This document shows positions 8,960 through 17,986 of a DNA stretch of 64,000 nucleotides, one piece after another; position 1 is the first letter of the stretch; every line of letters begins with the position of its first letter. The notes under the pieces are model-generated. The model worked only from the letters and a program-made list of their open reading frames with translations. It did no database searches and had not been told where the DNA came from. Source of the DNA: Microbacterium sp. AG238 (GTDB lineage: Bacteria > Actinomycetota > Actinomycetes > Actinomycetales > Microbacteriaceae); assembly GCF_003610405.1 (NCBI RefSeq), contig NZ_RAQC01000002.1, forward strand, positions 496,001 to 560,000, in the 5' to 3' direction. Position numbers and translations under genes: made by a program.

Positions 8960-8967
8960 TCGACTGT

Positions 8968-8973
8968 TAGGTT
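8968..8973 (+). promoter_or_regulatory. -10 box of a leaderless promoter for the 8980 gene
   Basis: TAGGTT is six bases before the GTG at 8980, with no ribosome-binding site between. Confidence 0.5.
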
Positions 8974-8979
8974 CGCTGG

Positions 8980-9222
8980 GTGCAAAGTCTGTGGCAACGA
9001 ATCGGAACGGCCTCCGCCGCGACCCCGTTCGGTGTCATCGTCATGCAGACGATCGTCTGGGTGGGGATGTCGGCGATCTGGATTCCGTGGGCGATCAACG
9101 GCGGCGACGTCATCCGCATCGTGCTCGCCGTCATCTCACCGCTCCTGGCCCTCTACTGGGTGGTGGCGCTGGTCTACGGCATCCGTCGGCGGCGCGCTCT
9201 CCGGGCCTCTCGCGACGACTGA
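8980..9222 (+). CDS. Small membrane protein of unknown function
   Basis: An 80-residue protein with two transmembrane segments (about 14-37 and 45-67) and a basic C-terminal tail RRRRALRASRDD, which puts both ends in the cytoplasm. GTG start. I do not recognise the family. Confidence 0.65.
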   Translation: MQSLWQRIGTASAATPFGVIVMQTIVWVGMSAIWIPWAINGGDVIRIVLAVISPLLALYWVVALVYGIRRRRALRASRDD

Positions 9223-9270
9223 TCTCTTCATCGCTGGCCGTCGACGCATCCGTGTGATTGCATCGAACTG

Positions 9271-9603
9271 ATGGATCTCTCGTGGATGTGGTTGTTACTC
9301 GTCGCGGCCGGAGCAGCGATGCAGGTCGTCTCGGTCGTCTGGCTCGTGCGCTTGCGCCCGGATGAGCCGTATCCGATGTGGACGTATGTGCCGAAGGAAC
9401 CCGGTCGGGTGCGTACGGTGCGCATCGGTGGGGCCAGTCTCATCCTCTTCGGCGCGATCATGTTCTCGTCGTCCCTGGGCCCGCTGTGGTTCCTGACCCC
9501 CGTCGCCGTCGCGCTCGCATTCGTACCCATGTTCATCGCGATCTACGCCGTGAACGGGAGCTTCGAGCGGCGCGCGGCGAGCGCTGCGGGGCCGACGGAG
9601 TGA
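9271..9603 (+). CDS. Three-helix membrane protein of unknown function
   Basis: A 110-residue protein with transmembrane segments at about 5-26, 52-70 and 73-92 and a charged loop containing RPDEPYPMWTYVPKEPGR. It may be cotranscribed with the small membrane gene 48 bp upstream. No recognised domain. Confidence 0.6.
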   Translation: MDLSWMWLLLVAAGAAMQVVSVVWLVRLRPDEPYPMWTYVPKEPGRVRTVRIGGASLILFGAIMFSSSLGPLWFLTPVAVALAFVPMFIAIYAVNGSFERRAASAAGPTE

Positions 9604-9634
9604 CGCCCCGGGGCGAGCGTGCCAGGCGGCGCGC

Positions 9635-9850
9635 TCAGTCGGCGCCTGCAGACTGATCGCGTCTACGGGCGTCGGCCGCGACGCCCAGCACGATCCCGAG
9701 GGAAAGGCCGATCGCGCCGCCGAGCGCGATGTTGTCGAATACCAGCATTCCGATGGCGCTGCCGAGCGGGAGGCCGAGAGTGATCCCGATCGCAACCCCG
9801 TTCGCGCCGCTGCTCGCGGGATCGCTCGTGCCGGGTGTTTCTCCGTTCAT
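9635..9850 (-). CDS. Small glycine-rich membrane protein
   Basis: A 71-residue protein with two Gly/Ala-rich hydrophobic segments (VAIGITLGLPLGSAIGMLVF and a second starting ALGGAIGLSLG) resembling glycine-zipper helices, flanked by polar ends. The family occurs widely in actinobacteria; function unknown. Confidence 0.65.
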   Translation of the reverse strand: MNGETPGTSDPASSGANGVAIGITLGLPLGSAIGMLVFDNIALGGAIGLSLGIVLGVAADARRRDQSAGAD

Positions 9851-9878
9851 GGCGCACTCCGTCGATCTCGAGGAACGA

Positions 9879-9914
9879 GAAATGGCTCAGGCCTGGAGGC
9901 GCCTGAGCCATTTC
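9879..9914 (-). terminator. Rho-independent terminator of lsr2
   Basis: A perfect 14-bp stem, GAAATGGCTCAGGC paired with GCCTGAGCCATTTC, with an eight-base loop sits 16 bp past the lsr2 stop. On the minus strand it is followed by the T-containing run CTCGTTCC. Confidence 0.8.
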
Positions 9915-9929
9915 TGCGATGGGGTGGTG

Positions 9930-10271
9930 TCAGTTCGCGGCGCGGTAAGCGTCGATCACGGCTGCCGGAACACGGCCGCGCTCGTTGACCGTGTGCCCGT
10001 TCGCGCGCGCCCATTCGCGCACCGCACCCAGGTCGAGGTCGCTCTTGTTCGCACGTGACGAGCGCGAGCGCGAGGTGTTGTTGACACGGATCGAGCGAGC
10101 GACGTCCACGAAGGGTGCGAGCGCCTTGTAGAACTTCTCGGCGTTGTCGTCGGAGAGGTCGATCTCGTACGCGCGTCCCTCGATCGAGAACGTGATCTGC
10201 TTTCCCTCACCGCTCTCCAGAACAGTGCCGTCGAGGTCGTCGATGAGTTGAGTGATTTGTTTGCGGGCCAT
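9930..10271 (-). CDS. lsr2: Lsr2-like nucleoid-associated protein
   Basis: A 113-residue Lsr2 homologue. Lsr2 dimers bind AT-rich minor grooves and silence horizontally acquired genes in actinobacteria. The start [15 protein letters not shown] is the family N-terminus, so an upstream 17-codon extension was rejected. Residues about 5-60 form the dimerisation domain, and the C-terminal DNA-binding part carries [12 protein letters not shown] with the RGR hook in [14 protein letters not shown]. It has its own strong terminator. It probably silences the lower-GC island at 12-16.8 kb, which is inference. Confidence 0.95.
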   Translation of the reverse strand: MARKQITQLIDDLDGTVLESGEGKQITFSIEGRAYEIDLSDDNAEKFYKALAPFVDVARSIRVNNTSRSRSSRANKSDLDLGAVREWARANGHTVNERGRVPAAVIDAYRAAN

Positions 10272-10349
10272 GGCAGACATGTTAGCGGTTTGTCGGCGTT
10301 TCGCATCACCACTCGACGACACTATTTCGTGTCATGTAACCCGAACGCC

Positions 10350-12005
10350 TCACACCCTCTGTGCGCGAGCATTGGGAACGCAATGAGTCATCTGGAGATC
10401 TGCTACATCACGAGGGCCGTTGTTTCCCAGATTTCGCAGGCGTTCGAGCTCGTCGACGCTGAGCGTCTGGGACTGGAGAGGGGGGAGGTTGGCGATGTCG
10501 TTCAGCGTGATTCCCAGGCCTTCGCCGACACGACGGCCCAAGTCGTCCTCCACCATGTAGAAGTGCCAGAGCATCCGCTCCTGCACGGGACGGGCGGCTT
10601 GTCCGATCAGCTCGACGAAGTTCGCCACAAGGTCATCGCGCTCCCAGTCCTCCATCAGCAGATAGCGCTGACCGGCCTGGGTGTAGTCGTTGGTCCGAGG
10701 GATCCGTTTGCGGGTGAGTCGCCCGACGATCTCCGGCCCCTGCTCGTCGTGAGTGGGGTATTGCGCCTCGCGGAGGCCACCGGTGATGGACGGCTCGTAG
10801 TTGACGTGGGGATTCTCGCCGCCGTTGTCGACGTGGTACGCCATCTGGCCGTCGCGGAGGTTCGTGGCCACCGACGCGTTCTTCGGTGAATTGACCGGCA
10901 GCTGCAGGTAATTCGGGCCGACGCGGTAGCGCTGGGTGTCGGAGTACGAGAACGTGCGTCCTACGAGCATCTTGTCATCGGAGAAGTCGAGCCCGTCGAC
11001 GAGGACGCCGGTGCCGAAAGAGATCTGCTCGTTCTCGGCGAAGAAGTTCGAGACGTTCCGATTGAGCACCATCGTGCCGACGGCGCGCGGCGGGAACTCG
11101 TTCTCCGGCCACACCTTCGTGTCGTCGAGCGGGTCGAAGTCGAGCTCGGGGTGGTCGTGGTCGTCCATCATCTGCACCCGCAACTCCCATTCGGGGTATT
11201 CGCCGCGTTCGATGGCCTCGTACATGTCGCGCGACGCGTGACCGAGATCGCCGGCCTGGACGGCGGCGGCGTCGGCTTCGGTCATCGAGCTGACGCCGAC
11301 CGAGGGGATCCAGTGGTATTTCACGAGCTTCGTCTCGCCCTGTTCGTTGACCCACTTATAGGTGTTCACCCCGAAGCCCTGTTGGGTGCGATAGTTCGCC
11401 GGGATGCCGCGGGGGCTGAACAGATTGACGAGCATGTGCATCGACTCGGGTGTCTGAGACATGAAGTCGAAGATGCGCGCCGGTTCCTGCCGGAAGGTGA
11501 CCGGGTCGGGTTTGAGCGAGTGGATGACGTCGGGGAACTTGATCGCGTCGCGGATGAAGAAGACGCCGAGGTTGTTTCCGACGAGGTCCCAGTTGCCGTC
11601 CTCGGTGTAGAACTTCACCGCGAACCCGCGCGGGTCGCGCGCCGCCTCGGACGAATCGCGTCCGCCGATCACCGTGGAGAAGCGGACCGCGACGTCGGTG
11701 CGCTTGCCCGGCTGCTGGAAGAGCTTCGCGCGCGTGAACTGCGCGATGGGCTCGTCGCCCCACAGGCCGGTGGCCTCGAAGTGGCCGAAGGCGACGAAGC
11801 CTCGCGCGTGCACGACGCGCTCCGGGATGCGTTCTCGATCGAAGTGGCTGATCTTCTCGAGGAAGTGGTAGTTCTCGAGCGTCGCCGGACCGCGGGGTCC
11901 GACCGTCCGCTGGTTCTGGTTGTCGTAGACCGGGTGTCCCTGCCGGTCGGTCAGCTCGGTGCGGTCGTCGCCCGCAGCGGGGCCCTGGCTCGATACATCG
12001 GTCAT
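10350..12005 (-). CDS. katA: Monofunctional haem catalase
   Basis: A 551-residue haem catalase (2 H2O2 to 2 H2O plus O2). It has the catalytic histidine in [12 protein letters not shown], the distal asparagine in [18 protein letters not shown] and the proximal haem tyrosine in [14 protein letters not shown]. The length fits small-subunit catalases with a modest C-terminal extension. The start MTDVSSQGP at 12005 is set by a GGAGGA site; the upstream open frame is not catalase-like. It is monocistronic, and no Fur-type regulator is adjacent. Confidence 0.95.
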   Translation of the reverse strand: MTDVSSQGPAAGDDRTELTDRQGHPVYDNQNQRTVGPRGPATLENYHFLEKISHFDRERIPERVVHARGFVAFGHFEATGLWGDEPIAQFTRAKLFQQPGKRTDVAVRFSTVIGGRDSSEAARDPRGFAVKFYTEDGNWDLVGNNLGVFFIRDAIKFPDVIHSLKPDPVTFRQEPARIFDFMSQTPESMHMLVNLFSPRGIPANYRTQQGFGVNTYKWVNEQGETKLVKYHWIPSVGVSSMTEADAAAVQAGDLGHASRDMYEAIERGEYPEWELRVQMMDDHDHPELDFDPLDDTKVWPENEFPPRAVGTMVLNRNVSNFFAENEQISFGTGVLVDGLDFSDDKMLVGRTFSYSDTQRYRVGPNYLQLPVNSPKNASVATNLRDGQMAYHVDNGGENPHVNYEPSITGGLREAQYPTHDEQGPEIVGRLTRKRIPRTNDYTQAGQRYLLMEDWERDDLVANFVELIGQAARPVQERMLWHFYMVEDDLGRRVGEGLGITLNDIANLPPLQSQTLSVDELERLRNLGNNGPRDVADLQMTHCVPNARAQRV

Positions 12006-12176
12006 CGCGTCCTCCGTGTGGTTCGCCTGTCGTGGGGATGCGGGCGACGCTACGGGTGAGCGGGTGGCGCTCGGAAGGGGGTTGCGGGGGCGGCCCCGCC
12101 GCCGAGCATCCAAGAATGCCCCCTCCGCGGTCCGGGTCCCTGAGAAGTGCCCGAGCCGAGGACAGGGCGGTGGTCG

Positions 12177-12638
12177 TCAGCGCTCAGGCGTCAGCGGATG
12201 AGAGTTCCGGGTGCAGCACCACCTTCGTCCAGCGTTCCGACTACTGACGTCGTTTGACTCGCGAAGCAGGCCGAGTCCGATCGGTGTGAAGCGGGCGACG
12301 CCGTACCCGATTCCTCGGACGAAGCCGGACACGGCGGGGCGGTCTGCGCCGTTCTGGTTCGACGGTTGATCAGGGTCCATGTAAATCGGCGAGGTTCTAA
12401 CGCCTGCGCCGAGCGTCCAGCCCCTGAGCAGGGTGCCGTTCAGCGGAGCGAGGCGCAGATCCAGGTATCCGATCGGTAGGAGGAACGCGCAGATGACGAC
12501 AACGGCGAAGGGGGCGGCCATGTGGGTCGCGATCCGTGGGACGACGAACGCTGCGACCACTACCCACGCGGAGTAGAGGGCGACCATCGTGCCAACCAAT
12601 GTCGGATCGGCACCGGCGACGGTCAGGATGGCAGGCAT
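12177..12638 (-). pseudogene. Remnant of a CynX/NimT-type MFS transporter
   Basis: The leftward frame from 12638 reads MPAILTVAGADPTLVGTM, then ALYSAWVVVAAFVVPRIATH and FLLPIGYLDLRLAP, which is membrane-transporter sequence of the CynX-like MFS type. After about 90 residues an unrelated hydrophilic stretch follows, and a later piece, SGFVRGIGYGVARFTPIG, resembles the second half of the same family. The first helix and most of the middle and C-terminus are missing, against about 400 residues for an intact protein. The frame stays open by chance to 12177. It is divergent from the GntR remnant and shares its break point. Confidence 0.65.
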
Positions 12639-13050
12639 CCCCACCGAACGCCTCCTGGTGGCAGACTTCGGGGTCGGGCGGAACACGGTCCGCGAGGCCG
12701 CTCAGTCCCTTGTGGACGCGGGGCTTTTTCAAGGGCGGGGGACGTTCGTCATCTCGGACTCCGAGCTCGACAACACCCTCCAGCGACAGCTCGCCGGCCG
12801 AACTCGCCGCCAATACCTCGAACTTCGCCTCGCCCTCGACGGGGCTGCGGCCACGCTGGCGGCCGATAATCGAACGGACCGCGACGTCGAGACCCTGGTC
12901 GATCTGGGGGCTCGCCGCGAAGCGAGCTGGGAAACCGGCGACCTCGATGCCCGCGCGAGCGCGGACCTCGATCTGCACAAAGCTGTTGTCGCTGTGACAC
13001 GCAACCCGCTCTACTCGAGCATGCTGCGGGTCTTCGCACGATCGCCAACC
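12634..13050 (+). pseudogene. Truncated GntR/FadR-family regulator remnant
   Basis: From 12634 the rightward frame reads IPTERLLVADFGVGRNTVRE, AQSLVDAGLFQGRGTFV, then a helical FCD-like part ending near NPLYSSMLRVFARS. This is a FadR-subgroup GntR regulator with its N-terminal 20-25 residues missing and the normal C-terminus lost after about 13050, where the frame continues into non-homologous sequence. A GntR regulator divergent from an MFS gene is a common pair; here both 5' ends are gone. Confidence 0.65.
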
Positions 13051-13258
13051 AAGACGCTGACGGTGCCTCAGCGACCGTCGCGGCGATCTTGGCCCTACGC
13101 ATGGCACGAACCGCCCCAGAACGTAGCGGCTGAGCCTCCGACGAGTCATACGGGCACTGCGCGATCGAGGTTCCGGTTCAGGCGGATTTGTGCGCGGGGA
13201 CGTGCCGGGCGGCGTCCTGGAGGCTTCCCAAGCGGCGGTGAGGCGACAGTTCGGCGGA

Positions 13259-13432
13259 CTAGTTGTGGTCGGGCACCAAGTGAGCAAGTTTGACGCAAAC
13301 GACAACTAGAACGAGCGTCCCCACCACGATGACGATCAGCGCTACCTCAGTAGGCAGCGCACCCGTGGCTCCGAGGCTGGCAATCACGCCGGCTGTCACC
13401 ACGAGCAGCTCCCCGTTAGGCCGTACCGCCTC
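13259..13432 (-). pseudogene. Possible C-terminal fragment of a membrane protein
   Basis: A leftward frame closed by TAG at 13259-13261 encodes two hydrophobic segments (LLVVTAGVIASLGATGAL and VALIVIVVGTLVLVVVCVKL) ending LAHLVPDHN. No start codon with a ribosome-binding site is visible, and upstream codons look non-coding. It could be the tail of a transporter lost in the same decay as its neighbours. The rest of 13051-13619 shows no gene. Confidence 0.3.
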
Positions 13433-13619
13433 ATCTTCTCTCCATCGTGCCCGTGGGCCGCAGCTACACGGTGTTCGTCGCGTGCCGGCGACGTCAGCCG
13501 GAGCTAGTTGTGATCACCTCGCGGCCTAGACGCCGACGACTGTCATCCAAGTTCGCGCTGACCACGGCTTGACTGGGTTCGACATCGCGGACCGCCGGAC
13601 TGCGCCAGCGTCGAGTGTG

Positions 13620-15413
13620 CTACCCCGCCTGCAGAACCGCAGTGCTTGCATCGACGAGTCGTTGAAGGTGCTTCTGAGTACGTTCATTGCCTTGCGCGCC
13701 TATGGACAGCGCCTCCTGTAGCCAGCCTGGACCCTTCCTCGCGGCGACCTCAGGAGCGAGCCGCTCCAGCTCTCCTTCCCGAACGAGAACCACACCGAGA
13801 GACTCGAGCCGGGTGAGCAGCTCAAGAAGTGCGGCACGCGCCTCACCCCGGAACGCGTCGATTCCGTGTGCCTTTACCTCTGCCCATGGAGACTCTCGGC
13901 TGCGAGCCTGCGCGAAGAGTTCCTCCCGAGTTGCCGCGGTGAAAGGCTCGTCACGTCGGTCGTTGAATAGCGCATCTATTGCGTCGAGGACGTGGCCGAC
14001 GTTGACGGACTCTCGCGGCGCTCGCTGAGCGGCCGTTGCACGATTCCATGTGGTTTTGAAGTCGTCGTCCCACTCACCGCCCATCGCGACGACCAATCTG
14101 CTCAGAGCCGCTTCGTTGTTGAGCATGTCCAAGTCAGGTGCAGCGATGACAGGAACAGCTACTGCGCGGAGAGTGCTCGCTACCTTCCACATCGCGTCCT
14201 TGCCGCCGGTCGGAACAAACAGTGCTTCGTTTCGAGGCAGCCCTTCTGTGCTGTCTTGGAGGAAGTCGAGGCCAGCGTTGAGGTAGGCGCAATCTCCCTC
14301 TGCCTCCGCGAGCATGACCACGCGATGGAACAGCCCATCAAGCACGTTGGTGTACTTCAACACAGGATCGTGCCAGAGCTCCTGGAGTCGACTCGAGTCC
14401 AACTGATGGACGCGAGTCGGACCCTCGCCGCGACTGGCCCGCACGACCGACACCTGCACGCCAGAATCAAGCAAGCCAGTCAGGAGGCTGCGGTCGTGGG
14501 TCGCGACGAGAATCTGGACCCCGCGCTCTACTGCGAGCGCACCGAGTTCCGCCCCAAGCGCATGAGCCTGCGGCGGGTGGAGGAAGGCCTCCGGCTCATC
14601 GAGGAGGATGACCGGGTACGTCGCCGCAATGACCGGCAGGACCTGCCCAAAGAAACCACGCATGCCGTCGCCCTGTTCATCCAACGGGCTCAACGCGGCC
14701 ATCGCCGCGCGGTATGCAGGCGGAATGTCATCGATGGGTGGGGAAGGAGCGTCCACCTCACCCACGCGCAAGCGCACTGTTCTTCCGAGTGTGTCAAGGG
14801 TGAGGGGCTTGCCGAACACCTGTTGCGACGTCGCCGTGAGGCGATCGCGCAACTCCCGTGAGTCCTGCAGCGTGTGAATCGGGTGCACGGCAGGGTCATC
14901 GCCGGCTTCACGCATTTCCGCTGAGCCACCGATCGAGAACCTTCCGGCGGCGTTGCCGTAGAACATGAAGAACTGTGCGAGATCCGCGATGCCGTTGTGC
15001 GGTTGGCTCCACAAGTACGCAAGGTTCGTCGGGTCGTGGAGGCCGCCGCTACGAGCGAAGCCCATGCTCGTCCCGTTGATTGCAAAGGGAGCGCTTAGAC
15101 CGATCCACGCGAACATGTCCGCGTCGCTTCCCCGTGCGTCTAGAGAAACGGAATCTACTGAAATCATCGGCGGGCGTGGCTGCGACGGGTGATGGTGGAT
15201 CCACTGGTGAAGTTCGCGCAGGATCGTTGACTTGCCCGCGTTATTCGAGCCCACAATGACCGTAACCCCAGAGGCCTGTGGGCGAATGACGTCGCCACTC
15301 TTCAGCGTGATCTCCTTAACGCCGAAATGAAACTGGCTGGCGGTCCCCGTCGCCCAGTCGGGGAACCTCGTCGCGTACAGAGCCGCAACGTTCTCCATGT
15401 CCACGCGCTGCAT
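13620..15413 (-). CDS. OLD-type AAA ATPase with TOPRIM nuclease domain
   Basis: A 597-residue protein. The ABC-type ATPase part has Walker A GSNNAGKST (residues about 54-62), Walker B VILLDEPEAFLHPP and H-loop VATHD. A TOPRIM domain follows, with the glutamate in MLAEAEGD, a GGK turn and the acidic pair in APDLDML. This is the OLD nuclease arrangement, found in P2 Old and Gabija GajA, which act against phages or damaged DNA. No GajB/UvrD helicase or reverse transcriptase is adjacent, so it would be a single-gene (class 1-like) OLD. It is the only intact gene in a decayed island next to tRNA-Lys, consistent with a retained defence function (inference). M1 or M6 could be the start. Confidence 0.88.
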   Translation of the reverse strand: MQRVDMENVAALYATRFPDWATGTASQFHFGVKEITLKSGDVIRPQASGVTVIVGSNNAGKSTILRELHQWIHHHPSQPRPPMISVDSVSLDARGSDADMFAWIGLSAPFAINGTSMGFARSGGLHDPTNLAYLWSQPHNGIADLAQFFMFYGNAAGRFSIGGSAEMREAGDDPAVHPIHTLQDSRELRDRLTATSQQVFGKPLTLDTLGRTVRLRVGEVDAPSPPIDDIPPAYRAAMAALSPLDEQGDGMRGFFGQVLPVIAATYPVILLDEPEAFLHPPQAHALGAELGALAVERGVQILVATHDRSLLTGLLDSGVQVSVVRASRGEGPTRVHQLDSSRLQELWHDPVLKYTNVLDGLFHRVVMLAEAEGDCAYLNAGLDFLQDSTEGLPRNEALFVPTGGKDAMWKVASTLRAVAVPVIAAPDLDMLNNEAALSRLVVAMGGEWDDDFKTTWNRATAAQRAPRESVNVGHVLDAIDALFNDRRDEPFTAATREELFAQARSRESPWAEVKAHGIDAFRGEARAALLELLTRLESLGVVLVREGELERLAPEVAARKGPGWLQEALSIGAQGNERTQKHLQRLVDASTAVLQAG

Positions 15414-16255
15414 AGCAGAATCATTGCACGCCGCGGGTCGGTCCCGACTCTGGTTGACATCCGAACTGTGAGGATTCGTGCTCGCTGGAAGGATATTCCT
15501 GTGGCAAGGCCCTATCCCTGCACGGGCGGCCGGCGGCCGGCGGCAGGCGGCCCGCCGCGTGTCGTTGGGATCCTCTCACAGGCGACGCTCGATTGCGGGA
15601 CTTCCACGGACTTCGAGATCCGCAGCGGCGCGCGTTCGTTCGTCGCATAGGTTGCGGCTAGGAGGAACTATGAAGCCGCGGCGCTGAAGCGTGAGCGCCG
15701 CGAGCGGCCACCTAAGTGGGTGTTCGATGTCGATCCCCAACCCAGAAGCGCGGCTCATGACGTCGGCGATGCCCCCGATCGATTTCGCGTCTACCTGTGA
15801 TCAATGCGGTCATGCTCGCGAACGCGACGAGGCATGTTCGGAGCGCTAGGAACGCGATCTCAGCTACGAAGAGGGTGGCTCTGGAGCCAGGCAGCTCGGA
15901 GGTGTTTGGACGCTTCGTGTCCGCGTATCGGCGACTGACGGCGCAAGCCACGCGCTGAACTGGAAGCCCGAACGTGTCAGCCGTAGACCCGCGCGGTCGA
16001 GGCAGCGGAGCCCGCACATCGTGAACGTGAGTTTGGCCACGGTTCAGTGTTTGCTCATCGCCTTCGATCTCCGTCAGGCTCCGCCCCAACGCTTCGATCG
16101 CCATGCACGTGTTGACGAGGAGATCCTCAATGGCTGGCCGGCGTCGGAGCGGGCCGACTGCTAGCGCGACGGCACCAGGCTTGCATTTAGAGGCGACTGT
16201 CCAAGCCCGAGTTCTGCGGTGCCAACCTAGTCAAGCGGGATGATCGGCTTGAGGA
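15414..16255. other. Non-coding, decayed island DNA
   Basis: I see no supportable gene here. Short frames exist on both strands, including a 130-codon leftward frame (15712-16104), but codon use is irregular, no ribosome-binding site fits and no domain is recognisable. A GGC-rich simple stretch lies near 15525-15560. The sequence is probably remains of mobile DNA between the OLD gene and the integrase remnant. Confidence 0.5.
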
Positions 16256-16672
16256 CGGCGTGGCGTCTGAGACGCGAGAGGGACTGGTCCGGACTTGCCT
16301 CGAAACCATCGTTGCGCGGCTCCAAACTGTTCGCCACCGGGACCGTGAACGAAGGGAACTTCAAGGACGATGCACTCGATGCCGCCGATCGTCAGCTTCC
16401 CACCTCATGACCTGCGCCAGGCAGCAGCGTCGATCGCGATCAGCGCCAGCGCTAACGTGGAGGCGGTCCAGCGAATGCTCGACCACGCTTCAGCGGCGGT
16501 GACGCTCGACACGTACGCCGATTTGTTCGGTGGTGACATCGACAACGTCGCCGACGCGTTGGCGCGAGCCGCCGACGCGTCTGTCGTCGCAAACGTTCTC
16601 ACCGCTTCGGAGAGCGGCGTACGGACGCGGAGTCGACGCGCTTCGTCGGCCAGCGACTCGACGATCACCTAG
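16256..16672 (+). pseudogene. Frameshifted C-terminal remnant of a tyrosine integrase
   Basis: One frame reads KLFATGTVNEGNFKDDAL up to RQLPTS and stop near 16413. Another frame, from about 16395, continues HDLRQAAASIAISASANVEA, then QRMLDHASAAVTLDTYADLF. Together they are the catalytic C-terminal half of a phage-type integrase, with Arg of HDLR, His of LDHAS and Tyr of TYADLF, joined only by a frameshift. Gln stands where HxLRH integrases have the second histidine. The N-terminal half is absent. It lies 160 bp from the 3' end of tRNA-Lys, a usual place for an integrase. Confidence 0.75.
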
Positions 16673-16834
16673 CTCCGACGCACCTTTGCGGTCCGTTGCC
16701 ACGGTCGCGGCGCGGTTCGTTGAGCCCGCGAGCGCCGAGAATCAGCCATCAGAAGTGTTGTGATCCTGTTGCCACGAACTGATTCGCGGTCGCTCCAGCG
16801 CCGGAAAACCAGGGCTTCCGACGCTGCTTCAGGG

Positions 16835-16907
16835 TGGGCCCCGTGGGGCTCGAACCCACGACCCGCGGATTAAAAGTCCGATGCTCTACCGACTGAGCTA
16901 GAGGCCC
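16835..16907 (-). tRNA. tRNA-Lys (anticodon TTT)
   Basis: On the minus strand a full cloverleaf folds. The acceptor stem GGGCCTC pairs with GGGGCCC (one T-G pair), with D-arm GCTC..GAGC, anticodon loop CTTTTAA, and T-arm GTGGG-TTCGAGC-CCCAC. The anticodon stem has one mismatch at its outer end. CCA is not encoded. Its 3' end faces the decayed island, which suggests it was the integration site. Confidence 0.93.
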
Positions 16908-16987
16908 TGAGCTTCCCAGCTTAGTAGCCGCGGGGGAGGGCTCGAACCGCCGACATCCGACCCGCCGACATCCGTCCGGGCACGACA

Positions 16988-17017
16988 AAGCCGCCGGTGT
17001 GCTCGCACCGGCGGCTT
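16988..17017 (-). terminator. Terminator downstream of the fasciclin gene
   Basis: A perfect 12-bp stem, AAGCCGCCGGTG paired with CACCGGCGGCTT around a six-base loop. On the minus strand it is followed by TTGTCGTG. It lies 60 bp after the stop at 17079. Confidence 0.7.
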
Positions 17018-17078
17018 CGCCTCGGCCACGGAGATACCGAGGCCGTGCCGCGGGAACCCCTCACCGCGGCTGTTCGGG

Positions 17079-17750
17079 TCACATCGGGGGCATCAGCACC
17101 GTGTCGATGAGGTAGACCGTTGCGTTGGCCGTCGTGACGCCACCGCAGATGACCGCGGCGCTGTCGTTGACCATGATGTTGTCGCCCGAGCCGGTGACGG
17201 TCAGGTCGGCACCGTTGACGGTGGTGTGGGTGCCGTCGATCTCGTCGGGCGCGATCTGGCCGGGCACGACGTGGTAGGTGAGGATCGACGTCAGCGTCGC
17301 CGAGTCGGTCTTCAGCGACTCGATGGTGGCGGGGTCGATCTTGGCGAACGCGTCGTCGACGGGAGCGAAGACGGTGAACTCGTCACCGTTCAGCGTGTCG
17401 ACGAGGTTGACGTCAGGGTTGAGCTGTCCGCTGACGGCGGCGACGAGGGTGGTGAGCAGCGGGTTGTTCGACGCCGCGGTGGCCACCGGGTCCTGCGCCA
17501 TGCCGGCAACCGAACCCGAGCCGTCCGGAACGGCGGCGGCGTAGTCGGCGCAGCCGGGGCCGACGAGGTTGGCGGCCGGGTCCATCGAGGCGTCGGGCGA
17601 AGCCGACTCCATCGGGGCGGCCGACGACGAGGGGGCCTCGGTCTCCTCGGTCATGTTGTCGCCCGAGCCCGACGAGCAGGCCGAAAGGGCGAGGGCTCCG
17701 GCGAAGCCGAGGGCCAGGGCAGCAGTGAACTTCTTCTTGGTGCTGAGCAT
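17079..17750 (-). CDS. Fasciclin-domain lipoprotein (MPT70/MPB83-like)
   Basis: A 223-residue exported lipoprotein with signal peptide and lipobox LSAC at Cys25. A Ser/Glu/Pro-rich linker is followed by one fasciclin (FAS1) domain with [22 protein letters not shown] and a final [15 protein letters not shown]. In Mycobacterium the FAS1 proteins MPT70 and MPB83 are the main targets of SigK; here the gene is divergent from sigK-rskA, so the same control is likely. The 236-bp shared upstream region holds a GCATCC ... TATAAG pair on the minus strand (17882-17909) that could be the promoter, which is speculative. Confidence 0.92.
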   Translation of the reverse strand: MLSTKKKFTAALALGFAGALALSACSSGSGDNMTEETEAPSSSAAPMESASPDASMDPAANLVGPGCADYAAAVPDGSGSVAGMAQDPVATAASNNPLLTTLVAAVSGQLNPDVNLVDTLNGDEFTVFAPVDDAFAKIDPATIESLKTDSATLTSILTYHVVPGQIAPDEIDGTHTTVNGADLTVTGSGDNIMVNDSAAVICGGVTTANATVYLIDTVLMPPM

Positions 17751-17986
17751 GATTGCCTCCGTGTGTTCTCCGCCGTAGGTCCGTCCCCGGCGTCGAGGGT
17801 TCTTCGGAGACCCTCGGGGATCGGATCGGAAAAAGTTCGAGAAACTTTGAAACCGAGTTTTCAGGCATCCGAAGCACCCCTCTTATAGGAAGCGAGCTGA
17901 GACGGATGCTCTCGGCCGCGCGGCGCGCCAGGTAGAGAACGCATAACAGGTCGGCGCTGCATCCGGGAACGGGCCGGGGATGCGGC

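Noticed and set aside
13290-13529. 79-codon rightward frame rich in Thr and Ser
   Set aside because: It is antisense to a more protein-like hydrophobic frame, with no start signal; not called as a gene.
15712-16104. 130-codon leftward frame in the island
   Set aside because: No ribosome-binding site, no domain and irregular codon use; treated as decayed DNA.
16749-16988. 79-codon leftward open frame containing PLAQSVEHRTFNPRVVGSSP
   Set aside because: It is the translation of tRNA-Lys itself, a well-known false protein.
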